Source of the DNA: Sphingomonas sp. HMP9 | GTDB taxonomy: Bacteria > Pseudomonadota > Alphaproteobacteria > Sphingomonadales > Sphingomonadaceae | Direction of reading: 5' to 3' | Assembly (NCBI RefSeq): GCF_013374115.1 | Contig: NZ_AP022673.1 | Coordinates: 1,640,501-1,704,500 of the forward strand | DNA length: 64,000 nt | Shown here: in pieces, positions 41,276 through 49,938 of the stretch | Position numbering within the stretch: the first letter of the stretch is position 1 | How the letters are laid out: each line of letters begins with the position of its first letter | Translations under genes and position numbers: made by a program | Notes under the pieces: generated by a model | The model's database searches: none | The model's input: the letters and a program-made list of their open reading frames with translations, nothing else | Told to the model about the DNA's origin: nothing

Positions 41276-44200
41276 ATGAACACCGTGATCACCAATCGCC
41301 GGCGCCTGCGCCGATCGTTCGTGCTGGGCGCCGCCTGCGCCGCGCTGTCGACCAGCTTCCTGGCCACCGTGGCTACCGCGCAGGCGCGTGTCGTAACCGT
41401 TCATCTCGCAGCACAACCGCTCGGCAAGGCGCTCGAAGCACTCGCTCGCCAGAGCGGCACCGACATCCTGTTCACGCCCGCCGCGGTCGCCGGGATGACG
41501 GCCCCCGCGCTCAACGGCACGATGGTGCCGCACGCCGCGGTCGAGCGCCTGATCGCCGGCACGCGGCTCACCGTGCGGCGCGAGCCCAATGGCGCGTTGC
41601 TCGTGTCGGCCGCCCTCGTCGGCGCAGCACCGCAAACGGTGGCGACCGACGCCCCGCAAAACGACGCCGCCGAGCCCGGACCCGAGATCGTCGTCACCGG
41701 CTATGCGAGCAGCCTGACCACCGCACTCGCGCAGAAGCGCAAGGCGACCAACGTCATCGACGTCGTCAAGGCGGAGGATATCGGCAAGTTTCCCGCACAG
41801 AACATCGCCGAGGCGCTCCAGCGCGTGCCCGGCGTGTCGATCGTCCGCGATCGCGGTGAAGGCGTGTTCGTCCGGATCCGCGGGCTCGGCGCCAATTTCC
41901 AGGTTGTGACGCTCAACGATCGCTCGGTCGCGGTGAACGAGAACGTCCGCGACAGTGGCCAGAGCGGCCGCCAGTTCCGCTTCGATACGTTGCCCTCCGA
42001 ACTCATGTCCGCAGTCGAGGTGATCAAGAGCCCGCGTGCCAGCCTCGACGAAGGCGGCATTGGCGGCACCATCAACCTGCGCACCTTCCGCCCACTCGAC
42101 CTGAAGAAGCCCGTGCTCGCACTATCCGCGACCGCCAGTTCGCCGCGGCTAGCGGATGCGGTCGATCCGCGGCTGTCGGGGATGGCGAGCTGGGCGAGCC
42201 CCGACGGCAAGTTCGGCGCGCTGATCGCCGGTGTCTATGACGAGCGCACCACGCGCCAGGATCGCATCACCGGCGTCGGCTGGGCGGATGGCAAGATCGA
42301 TACCGACGGCAACGGCTCGCTCGACAGCGCGACGATCCTGATCCCCACCGCCATCCGCCCGACGCTCGAGCGCGAGAATCGCGACCGCATTGGCATCAAC
42401 GGCGCAGTCCAGTGGAAGCCCGACGACCGGTTCGAGCTGAACGTCGACGGGCTGTGGAGCCGGCTGAACGTCGCCTATGACGAGCTGACCTATTCGGCGG
42501 CGGACGGCTCCAACCTGCCGCGTGGGATCGTACCGGGTAGCGCGGTGATCGAGAACGGCGTGCTGACCGGCGCGACGACGACCGCCTCGACCACGCAGAT
42601 CGGTCGCGAGACGTCGGTGCTGCAGTACAAGAACTGGCTGTTCGGCACGAACGCCAAGTGGCAGGCCGGCGGCTGGACGATCGCCGCGGATGGCAGCATC
42701 GGCCAGGCCTATTCGAACACGCCGGAGCCTATCTACCGTACCCGCCTGCTCGGTACGGTCGGCGCGACGACGTTCGATTTCGGCAAGGCGGGCGATCGCC
42801 TGCCCGACGTGACGCTGCTGAACGCGGACCTGTCGAACCCGGCGCTGCTGCCCGGACGGCGGATCGAATACCGCGTCAACGATTCGAAAGACCGCGAGCG
42901 TGCCGCCAAGCTCGACGTGACCCGCGATCTCACCGGCGTGGTCAGCGCGCTGCATGCCGGCGCAAAATACCAGAAGCGGACGCGCGCCTATGATCGTCGC
43001 GACATCAACTTCACCAGCGGCATCACAGGCAAATATTTCGACGCGAGCTATTTCGTGCCGTTCCCGGTCTACGACTTCCTGGATGGCGCCAAGGGCGACC
43101 TGCCCACGACCTGGGCAATGCCCGATCCGGCCAAGTTCCTCGCCGCCGCCACCGGCAAGGAGGCACTGCTCGCCGCCCCGCTCGCGCGCGGCGATCTGCG
43201 CAACAGCTATGCGATCGGTGAGGAGATCCTGGCGGGCTACGGCATGGCCGACTTCGCGTTTCCGCTCGGCGGGGTCGCCGTGCGCGGCGATATCGGCGTC
43301 CGCTATGCCCGGACGCGCCAGACATCGTCGGGCTATGCCGATGACGGCAAGGCCGCGCTGCCGGTCAGCTACGAGAAGACCTATGACAATATCCTGCCCT
43401 CGCTAAACCTGGTCGCCGAGGTCTCGCCCAACCTCCAGATGCGGTTCGCCGCGTCGAAGGTCATTACCCGGCCATCGCTGGCCGACCTGGCACCGCGGCT
43501 GACGATCAATTCGAGCCCGACCGTCCTCACCGCGGTCGGCGGCAACCCAGAACTCAAGCCGTTCGAGGCGTGGCAATATGACGGCACGGTCGAATGGTAT
43601 TTCGCGCCGGGAAGCGCGCTGGTTGGCGGTGTGTTCTACAAGGACATCACGACGTTCGTCTTCCAGCAGACTCGCGACTTCATCCTGGACGGCCAGACCT
43701 ATCGCCTGACCGCGCCCAAGAACGGCGGCGACGCCTATGTCGCAGGGATCGAGATCGCGTATCAGCAGCTGTTCAAGATGCTGCCCGCGCCGTTCGACGG
43801 CCTTGGCGCGCAGGCGAACTACACGCACACCAAGACCGGCGGCACCTATGCGCTGGCGACCGGCGGCACGTTCCGCGATGCGCTGGTCGACGTCGCCAAG
43901 GACAGCTTCAACCTGACCGCCTTCTACGAGAAGGAGCGCGTCGGCGCGCGGGTGAGCTACAGCTGGCGCGGCAACGTGCTGCGCGACGTCGGCGGCGCGG
44001 GGCTCGCCGCCAACAACGACAGCGCGTTCGGCAGCCTCGATTTCGACATGTCGTACAAGGTGACGCCGAGCGTAACCTTCGTCGTGCAGGGCATGAACGT
44101 CGCCGGCGGCGTCCAGTGGCAATATGTCCGCGACAACCAGTTCGCGGGCTATACCGATTACGGGCGCACGTTCACCGCAGGCGTCAGGGCGAAGTTCTGA
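41276..44200 (+). CDS. TonB-dependent receptor with N-terminal signalling (STN) domain
   Basis: 974 residues. Signal peptide through about residue 36 (SFLATVATAQA). The STN domain is at about 38-110 (VVTVHLAAQPLGKALEALARQSGTDILFTP), which contacts FecR. The plug begins EIVVTGYASSLTTALAQKRKATNVIDVVKAEDIGKFP and contains AEALQRVPGVSIVRDRGEG. The barrel ends GYTDYGRTFTAGVRAKF. The STN domain and the upstream sigma/FecR pair define a trans-envelope signalling receptor. The downstream overlapping phosphatase (ATGA-type overlap at 44198-44202) suggests the ligand is a phosphorylated compound such as an inositol phosphate rather than a siderophore; this is inference. Confidence 0.93.
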   Translation: MNTVITNRRRLRRSFVLGAACAALSTSFLATVATAQARVVTVHLAAQPLGKALEALARQSGTDILFTPAAVAGMTAPALNGTMVPHAAVERLIAGTRLTVRREPNGALLVSAALVGAAPQTVATDAPQNDAAEPGPEIVVTGYASSLTTALAQKRKATNVIDVVKAEDIGKFPAQNIAEALQRVPGVSIVRDRGEGVFVRIRGLGANFQVVTLNDRSVAVNENVRDSGQSGRQFRFDTLPSELMSAVEVIKSPRASLDEGGIGGTINLRTFRPLDLKKPVLALSATASSPRLADAVDPRLSGMASWASPDGKFGALIAGVYDERTTRQDRITGVGWADGKIDTDGNGSLDSATILIPTAIRPTLERENRDRIGINGAVQWKPDDRFELNVDGLWSRLNVAYDELTYSAADGSNLPRGIVPGSAVIENGVLTGATTTASTTQIGRETSVLQYKNWLFGTNAKWQAGGWTIAADGSIGQAYSNTPEPIYRTRLLGTVGATTFDFGKAGDRLPDVTLLNADLSNPALLPGRRIEYRVNDSKDRERAAKLDVTRDLTGVVSALHAGAKYQKRTRAYDRRDINFTSGITGKYFDASYFVPFPVYDFLDGAKGDLPTTWAMPDPAKFLAAATGKEALLAAPLARGDLRNSYAIGEEILAGYGMADFAFPLGGVAVRGDIGVRYARTRQTSSGYADDGKAALPVSYEKTYDNILPSLNLVAEVSPNLQMRFAASKVITRPSLADLAPRLTINSSPTVLTAVGGNPELKPFEAWQYDGTVEWYFAPGSALVGGVFYKDITTFVFQQTRDFILDGQTYRLTAPKNGGDAYVAGIEIAYQQLFKMLPAPFDGLGAQANYTHTKTGGTYALATGGTFRDALVDVAKDSFNLTAFYEKERVGARVSYSWRGNVLRDVGGAGLAANNDSAFGSLDFDMSYKVTPSVTFVVQGMNVAGGVQWQYVRDNQFAGYTDYGRTFTAGVRAKF

Positions 44201-45636
44201 TGCGGATCGCAGCGCTTGCGGCCAGGCTCGCGCTGGCCGTCTCGTGCACGATGGCTGGCGGGGCGGCGGCACAAACCGGGCCGACTTCGCCGCCCGCCCA
44301 GGACACGCTGGAACGCGTCGTCATCGTCATGCGCCACGGCGTGCGCAGCGCGATGTCGAGCCCGGAGGAGCTCGGCCGCTACAGCCGCCGCGCATGGCCG
44401 CGGTTCGCGGTACCGCCGGGCTATCTGACCGCCAATGGCGCCACGCTCGTGACGATGCTCGGCGGCTGGTATCGCGAGCATTACCGGCAGATGGGGCTGC
44501 TCGGCGCGCGCGACTGCGCGGTCTATTACTGGGCCAATCACACCCAGCGGACCGAGGCGACCGCAACCGCGCTCGCCCAAGGCCTGACGCCCGGATGCAG
44601 CGCGACGATCCATCAATCGGCGGCAGCCCCGGATCCCCTGTTCGAGGCGCCACAGACACCGCTCGCCCCGCTCGATCCGCAGCGGATGCTGGCGGCGATG
44701 TCCGCACGGGTCGACGGCAACCTTGCCGCATGGGACGCGCGACAGGGCCCCGATCGCGACCGGTTCGAGGCGCTGTTGCTCCAATGCCGCCGTATCCCCT
44801 GCTCATCGGTCGAACGGACCAAGGTGCAGCGCCGGCTCGGCGATACGCCGACCGCGATGCGGATCGGCGCCAGCGGCAAGCCGGACCTGACGTCACCCAG
44901 CCTGCAAGTCGCCGGGATCGCCGAGAGCCTGGTGATGGCCTATGCCGACGGGCTCGCCTTCCCGGGGTGGCGCGGGATCGATGCAGCGACGATCGGCAGG
45001 GCGCTGGTCGTGCACGGTGCCGGCATCGACCTGCGCACGCGCACGCCGGAGGTCGGCCGCCAGACCAGCAGCTACCTCGCGATGCGGCTGCTCGCGACGC
45101 TCCAGCGCGGCGCCGGTGCGATCGCCTTGGCCGATCCGATCGGCGACGCGGAGAAGATCGTCGTCCTCAGCGGGCACGACGGCACGGTGACGATGCTCGC
45201 CGGGCTTCTCGGCCTGAACTGGAAACTGCGCGACTACGCCGCGGGCGAAGCCGCACCGGGCGGCGGGCTGGTGCTGGAACTCTGGCGGCGCGGCGCGGAT
45301 GGCCAGCAGACGGTCCGCGTCCGCTATGTTGCGCAGACGCTCGACCAGATGCGCTATCGCATCCCGCTGCTGGCGAACGCTTCTCCCGATGCCGTTACCA
45401 TTCCCATAGCCGGTTGTGCCGAGCCTTGTCCGCTATCCAGCTTCACGACCTATGTGCTGGAGAGAGTGGCAACTGCCGGCGGCGATGTATCTCGCGGTGC
45501 CGCCGATGCCGGGGATCGGCGTCAGCGATCTGCCCGCACTTTCCGCCGAGCCGGCCGCTTGAACCAGAAGCTCCAGACGCTCAACGTGCCGAGCAGGCCC
45601 AGCGCGAGACCCGACAGCGTCATCACCAGCCGATAG
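44200..45636 (+). CDS. Periplasmic histidine-type acid phosphatase, phytase-like
   Basis: 478 codons. Signal peptide MRIAALAARLALAVSCTMAGGAAAQ. The phosphohistidine motif is RVVIVMRHGVRSAM (RHGxR; the following Pro of AppA-type enzymes is Ala here), and the proton-donor motif is VLSGHDGTVTML (HD). Several cysteine pairs (ARDC, GCSAT, LQCRRIPC, GCAEPC) suit a disulfide-bonded periplasmic enzyme such as AppA phytase or glucose-1-phosphatase. It starts on the last base of the receptor gene's stop codon. The last 45 residues are Arg/Ala-rich and overlap the convergent PepSY gene by 115 bases. The family normally ends soon after the C-x-x-x-C-x-L-x-x-F segment, so the tail may be an extension or a frameshift artefact. 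Confidence 0.85.
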   Translation: MRIAALAARLALAVSCTMAGGAAAQTGPTSPPAQDTLERVVIVMRHGVRSAMSSPEELGRYSRRAWPRFAVPPGYLTANGATLVTMLGGWYREHYRQMGLLGARDCAVYYWANHTQRTEATATALAQGLTPGCSATIHQSAAAPDPLFEAPQTPLAPLDPQRMLAAMSARVDGNLAAWDARQGPDRDRFEALLLQCRRIPCSSVERTKVQRRLGDTPTAMRIGASGKPDLTSPSLQVAGIAESLVMAYADGLAFPGWRGIDAATIGRALVVHGAGIDLRTRTPEVGRQTSSYLAMRLLATLQRGAGAIALADPIGDAEKIVVLSGHDGTVTMLAGLLGLNWKLRDYAAGEAAPGGGLVLELWRRGADGQQTVRVRYVAQTLDQMRYRIPLLANASPDAVTIPIAGCAEPCPLSSFTTYVLERVATAGGDVSRGAADAGDRRQRSARTFRRAGRLNQKLQTLNVPSRPSARPDSVITSR

Positions 45637-46592
45637 CCGAGCCCGCCGACCTTGGCGGCGTGCAGCGGATACAGGATGTTGTACGCCGCCACGACATTCG
45701 ACAACGCGCCTGCATCGCGCGCACGGATCAGACGGCCGTCATCGGCCGCAAACCACAGTGTCGTCCGCCCGTTCGGCAACCATTCCTGCGGCCGCCTCAT
45801 CCGGATCGTGATGAGGCTGCTGTCCTTGCGCGGCAGCGACACGCTGCGCAGTTCGGCATCGGGAAAGCGCGCGCGCGCCGCGACGATCATGCCCTGCCAG
45901 TCGAGATGACGGGCGAGCGCGACCTTCGGCCCCTTCGGTGCCTGCAACGCCGTATCGATCTCCGCCGGTGCGCCGGGTCCGAGGAAGAGCGCGCTGATCG
46001 GCCTGAATACGAGCGTCGCGCCGGTCAACAGGGAGAGGATCAGCAACGGCGCCGCGACGATTCCCAGATCGCGGTGATGCCGGACGATCGCGGGCCGACT
46101 GAGCCGCTTGGGCAAGGGCCGGAACGCAAACGTCTTGCGCGTCCGCCACCACAGGATCGTGCCCGTGACCACGAAGAGCAGCCCCGCCACGCCCGCGATC
46201 CCGATGATCGTCTCGCCGGTGTCGCCCGAAAACAAATGATGGTGCAGGTCGAACAGCCACAATTCGGGCCGCGCCCATTGCGACTGCCACTGGCTGACGA
46301 TGGTGCCGGCCTGGTCGGCATAGGCCCCTGCCCCCTTGCCGAAATCGAGCCGGTCGAGCCCGAGATTGGCGTTGGCGAAGGTGATGCTCTGCGGCCGTGT
46401 CGCGGGCTCCGCCATCAGTCGCTCGGTGGTCGCGGCGAGGATGTGCGTGGTCTGGATCTGCGCATCGCCGGCGTGCGGCAGCATGATCCACGCATCGCGG
46501 TGCACCAGGATCGCACCGGTCAGCCCGAGAAGCGCGAGGACCAGCCCCAGGAACCCGCCGGTCCAGCGATGCAGGGTATCGAGCAGTCCCAT
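45522..46592 (-). CDS. PepSY-associated transmembrane protein (putative ferric reductase-like)
   Basis: 356 residues. Four membrane helices: about 10-30 (TGGFLGLVLALLGLTGAILVH), 140-165 (IIGIAGVAGLLFVVTGTILWW), 190-215 and 320-345. LHRWTGGFLG and LWLFDLHHHLFSGDTGE carry conserved histidines, as in the PepSY_TM family that is linked to siderophore receptors and thought to reduce or release iron in the periplasm. The ATG at 46592 is one base after the stop of the upstream TonB receptor gene (46594-46596), so translation is coupled. The two genes form a Fur-type iron unit. Confidence 0.88.
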   Translation of the reverse strand: MGLLDTLHRWTGGFLGLVLALLGLTGAILVHRDAWIMLPHAGDAQIQTTHILAATTERLMAEPATRPQSITFANANLGLDRLDFGKGAGAYADQAGTIVSQWQSQWARPELWLFDLHHHLFSGDTGETIIGIAGVAGLLFVVTGTILWWRTRKTFAFRPLPKRLSRPAIVRHHRDLGIVAAPLLILSLLTGATLVFRPISALFLGPGAPAEIDTALQAPKGPKVALARHLDWQGMIVAARARFPDAELRSVSLPRKDSSLITIRMRRPQEWLPNGRTTLWFAADDGRLIRARDAGALSNVVAAYNILYPLHAAKVGGLGYRLVMTLSGLALGLLGTLSVWSFWFKRPARRKVRADR

Positions 46593-46593
46593 C

Positions 46594-48753
46594 CTAGAAC
46601 CTGACGTCCCAGCCGAGCGTGAAATTACGTCCGCGCCCCGCAAAGAAATGCGCGTTGTCGGTCGGTCGCACCGTGTCGCTGTAATAATCGATGTAGAAAT
46701 GATCGAAGACGTTCTGCGCGCTCAGCGTCAGCGCACCGACGGGCAAGGCATAGCGTATGCTGGCGTCGGTGACGTTGTACCCGCCGAAATCGTTCGCCGC
46801 GGGCAGCCCCTCATATTTGCGCGACAGATAGAATTGCTGCTGTACGCGGGCGGACACCTTCCCGCGTACATAGCTCGCGGCGAGATTGAGGCGATCGGGC
46901 GAGATGTTCGCGCCGTCCAGATCGATATCGACCTTGCCGTCGTCGTTCGAGTCCGTGCGCCCGACGAGATGCGCGAACCCGGTCGACAGCGTCAGCCCCG
47001 GCACTGGCATCCGCGCCTCGAGATTGACCTCGATCCCCTGGATCTCGACCCGCTGGCGTTGTGCTTCATACGCGCCGCCGGTGAACACCAGCACCTGCCC
47101 GCGCGTGCTGGTCGACCAGAAATAGGTCGCGCTCGCGTTCATCGGCCCGCGCTTCACCTCGACGCCGAGTTCGCGGTTGTTCGACACGATCGGCGCGATG
47201 TCGACATAGGTATCGAGGTCGACCCCGTCGCGGTTGATCGCACGCGAGATGCGGCCGACATCGGGCACGGTATACCCTTGCGCATAGCTGCCATAGGCGC
47301 GGATGCCGGGGATCGGCTCGACGATGACGCCGCCGTTGAACAGCGCCTTGCTGAAGCTCGGGCTGCCGCCGGCGACCGCATGGCTGCCATAGGAGGCGAG
47401 CGTCGTGTAATCGTCGATGACGATCTTCACATTCTCGTAGCGTGCACCACCCGCGATGCGCACGACCTTGTCGAACAGCGCGAGGTTGACCTGTCCGAAC
47501 GGTGCGAGGCTGCGAAAGTCGGCGGGCGGCACCCAGACGCGGTCGGTCGCGATCAGGCGTTGCTCGGTGCGATCGTACAGCGCATCGAAGCCAAGCGTCG
47601 CGGTCAGCGCCTCGAAGCCGGGAATGCCGCGCTCATAGCTGAACTTGCCGCCATATTTGCGCGAACGGTTCTGTGACTGATCGAACAGCTGGCCGATCGG
47701 CGCGAGCCGCACGTCCTGGAACGTCGCGATCGGCGCGACCTCGCCGCCGAACGTATCGCGCGACCGGTTGAAGAAGATCTGGGTGACGAGGTTGCCACCC
47801 CACAGGTCGGGATCGGTCAGCGACAGCGCGAGGCTTTCGGTCCGGTTCTCGGCAGGGTCGCCCGGCGGCGTGCCGCGCACCGACGTCGTCGGCAGGTTGA
47901 TCCGGAAATTGCCGTTGCTGGCGATGTAATTGCCGCCGCCCTTCAATTCGAAGCGGTTGGCGATCAGGTCGATCCGCGCGGTGTCGGTCAGCGCATAGCC
48001 GGCGCGCGCGAACACCGACCAGCTGCGCGAATCCTGCGTCTCGCCCTGAGTCAGGTCAGTGCCGACGCGGTTGCCGTTCCCGTCGTAGAACGCGCCGCGC
48101 TTGTCGTACGCAGCCCCCGCCATCACGTCGAAGCGTCCCGATTTCCACGCGAGCAACCCGGCGACCTTGCCGCCATTGCCGTCGCCGCTGAAACCGGTGT
48201 CGGTCGTGCCCTGGACCAGCGCGCGGCCCGACAGGCCTTCGGTGCGCGGCGGCTGCACGGTCACCTGGTTGACGATCCCGCCGGTGCCGCCGATTCCCTG
48301 CAACGCGTTCGACCCGTAGATCAGTTCGACCCGGTCGATGAAGAATGGATCGATCGTGAAGCCGTCGCGCGATCCATCGCGCAGCGGCGTCGACTGCGGA
48401 ATGCCGTTGATGGCGTAGAGCGGCGAGCGGCCGCGCAACGTCTCGCCCGCGCCCGACAGCTTCTGCCGCGTCGGCGAGAAGGACGGCGTCAGGTTCGACA
48501 CCGCATCGACCACCGAACCACCGATCGCGACCTGCTGATCGAGCGCCGCACGGTCGATCACGTCGATCGTCAACGGCAGCGCGTTGGGCGGCAGGATGCT
48601 GCGCGTCGCAGTCACGATGACATCGGCAGGGACGTCCGAAGGGCGACCGTCGGTATCATCCCCCGCCGGCGTGACTATGGCCTGCGCGCAGACCGGCGGC
48701 GCCATGCCGACGATCGGCCAAGCCAGGATAGTAAGAAGTCCAAACCGCATCAT
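46594..48753 (-). CDS. TonB-dependent siderophore receptor-like protein
   Basis: 719 residues, the usual length for iron-siderophore receptors. Signal peptide MMRFGLLTILAWPIVGMAPPVCAQA. The plug starts DVIVTATRSILPPNALPLTIDVID and contains the characteristic GRSPLYAINGIPQST and IDRVELIYGSNALQGIGGTGGIVNQVT. The barrel ends FAGRGRNFTLGWDVRF. The next gene is a PepSY membrane protein and the upstream region carries a Fur-box-like palindrome, both supporting iron uptake. ATG 48753 or 48750 can start the protein. Confidence 0.9.
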   Translation of the reverse strand: MMRFGLLTILAWPIVGMAPPVCAQAIVTPAGDDTDGRPSDVPADVIVTATRSILPPNALPLTIDVIDRAALDQQVAIGGSVVDAVSNLTPSFSPTRQKLSGAGETLRGRSPLYAINGIPQSTPLRDGSRDGFTIDPFFIDRVELIYGSNALQGIGGTGGIVNQVTVQPPRTEGLSGRALVQGTTDTGFSGDGNGGKVAGLLAWKSGRFDVMAGAAYDKRGAFYDGNGNRVGTDLTQGETQDSRSWSVFARAGYALTDTARIDLIANRFELKGGGNYIASNGNFRINLPTTSVRGTPPGDPAENRTESLALSLTDPDLWGGNLVTQIFFNRSRDTFGGEVAPIATFQDVRLAPIGQLFDQSQNRSRKYGGKFSYERGIPGFEALTATLGFDALYDRTEQRLIATDRVWVPPADFRSLAPFGQVNLALFDKVVRIAGGARYENVKIVIDDYTTLASYGSHAVAGGSPSFSKALFNGGVIVEPIPGIRAYGSYAQGYTVPDVGRISRAINRDGVDLDTYVDIAPIVSNNRELGVEVKRGPMNASATYFWSTSTRGQVLVFTGGAYEAQRQRVEIQGIEVNLEARMPVPGLTLSTGFAHLVGRTDSNDDGKVDIDLDGANISPDRLNLAASYVRGKVSARVQQQFYLSRKYEGLPAANDFGGYNVTDASIRYALPVGALTLSAQNVFDHFYIDYYSDTVRPTDNAHFFAGRGRNFTLGWDVRF

Positions 48754-48796
48754 TGTCCCCTGAATGGGGGTGCCCGTACCCGCACTCGCCCGCTAA

Positions 48797-48811
48797 TGCA
48801 AATCGTTCGCA
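48797..48811 (-). promoter_or_regulatory. Candidate Fur box
   Basis: TGCAAATCGTTCGCA (48797-48811) is a 7-1-7 dyad in which most arm positions are complementary. It resembles bacterial Fur sites of the TGCnAATnATTnGCA kind. A partial second unit, TTCGCATATTCGCAT, overlaps it on the right. It lies about 45 bases upstream of the TonB receptor/PepSY operon. Confidence 0.6.
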
Positions 48812-48943
48812 TATTCGCATACTGAAGCTGGGGTACTTTCGAGCTCGGCGAAATGCGGCCGGGACAGCAGCGATGTACCGGTCGGACATCTAGGAAGGAC
48901 GTCCTCGCGCGAAGGTCGATGGCCGCGCGCCCACATCCCGCCG

Positions 48944-49852
48944 TCAATCGGCGAGACGGTCGGCCAGGAAGTCGACGAACGCGCGGACGCGCGCGGGTGT
49001 CTGGCTCCCACCGACGAACACGGCGTGGATAAGCTCGACGTCGCCGGGATTGAACGCCTCCAATATCGGCACCAGACGCCCGGTGGCGATGTCGTCGACG
49101 ACGCTGAACGCGCCCACGCGCGCCACACCGACGCCAGCGACGGCAAGCTGGCCGAGGGTCTCGCCGTTATTGGCTTCGACATTCCCCCTCACCGACAGCA
49201 CGATGTCCTCACTCCCCCGGCGGAACGGCCAGATCGGCTCGGCACGGCGAAAGTTGAAGTTCAGACAATTGTGAGCGTGGAGGTCCTCCGGAACGGTCGG
49301 CGTACCATGACGCGCCAGATAGTCCGGCGCGGCGACGATCACGCGACCGCTTTCGCCGAGCTTGCGCGCGGTCAGCAGGCTGTCGGCAAGCGCGCCGAAC
49401 CGGATCGCGACGTCCGCCTGTCCGGCGGCGATATCGACGATCCCGTCGCTCAGCGCGATATCGATGAGGATATGTGGATAGAGCGTGGCGAATTCCCCGA
49501 GCAGCGGTACGACACAGAGCCGGCCATGCGACAGCGCGGCGCTGATCCGCAACCGCCCGCGCGGAGCCCCCTGATCCGCGAGCTGCTGTTCGGCATCGTC
49601 GAGATCGGCAAGGATGCGTCGCGCCGTCTGGAGATAGGCCTGCCCCTCTGCCGTCGGCGTCAGCGCCCGGGTCGATCGCAACAACAGCCGCACACCCAGC
49701 CGCGCCTCGATCCGATCGATCGACCGCGCGACGGCGGAAGGCGTCAGGCCCAGCGCCCGCCCGGCGGCGGAAAAACTGCCGGCGCGCATCACCGCCGCGA
49801 ATATCTCCAGCGCCCGCGCGCGATCGGCTCCCATCCCCAGCTTTGCATCCAT
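48944..49852 (-). CDS. LysR-family transcriptional regulator
   Basis: 302 residues from ATG 49852. The HTH is near residues 10-60 (FAAVMRAGSFSAAGRALGLTPSAVARSIDRIEARLGVRLLLRSTRALTPTAEG), and the substrate-binding domain runs from about 90 to 290 (GRLRISAALSHGRLCVVPLLGEF). It is divergent from an aldo/keto reductase and an MFS gene, the usual arrangement for a LysR regulator and its target. A CATAG-N5-CTATG dyad lies between them. Confidence 0.92.
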   Translation of the reverse strand: MDAKLGMGADRARALEIFAAVMRAGSFSAAGRALGLTPSAVARSIDRIEARLGVRLLLRSTRALTPTAEGQAYLQTARRILADLDDAEQQLADQGAPRGRLRISAALSHGRLCVVPLLGEFATLYPHILIDIALSDGIVDIAAGQADVAIRFGALADSLLTARKLGESGRVIVAAPDYLARHGTPTVPEDLHAHNCLNFNFRRAEPIWPFRRGSEDIVLSVRGNVEANNGETLGQLAVAGVGVARVGAFSVVDDIATGRLVPILEAFNPGDVELIHAVFVGGSQTPARVRAFVDFLADRLAD

Positions 49853-49896
49853 GTCAAAAGTCCTTCGCGGCATGGCCTGGTTATCGGGGATGGCGA

Positions 49897-49911
49897 CATA
49901 GGTCATCTATG
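49897..49911. promoter_or_regulatory. Dyad in the LysR/aldo-keto reductase intergenic region
   Basis: CATAG-GTCAT-CTATG, with perfect 5-bp arms, lies 27 bases before the aldo/keto reductase start and 45 bases before the LysR start. It is a candidate LysR binding site. Confidence 0.5.
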
Positions 49912-49938
49912 ATCCGACACGATATTTAGGAAGCACGC

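Noticed and set aside
48197..48210. ACCGGTGTC-like match to the uronate operator within the siderophore receptor gene
   Set aside because: It lies inside coding sequence, lacks the full 14-bp match and is not at a promoter.
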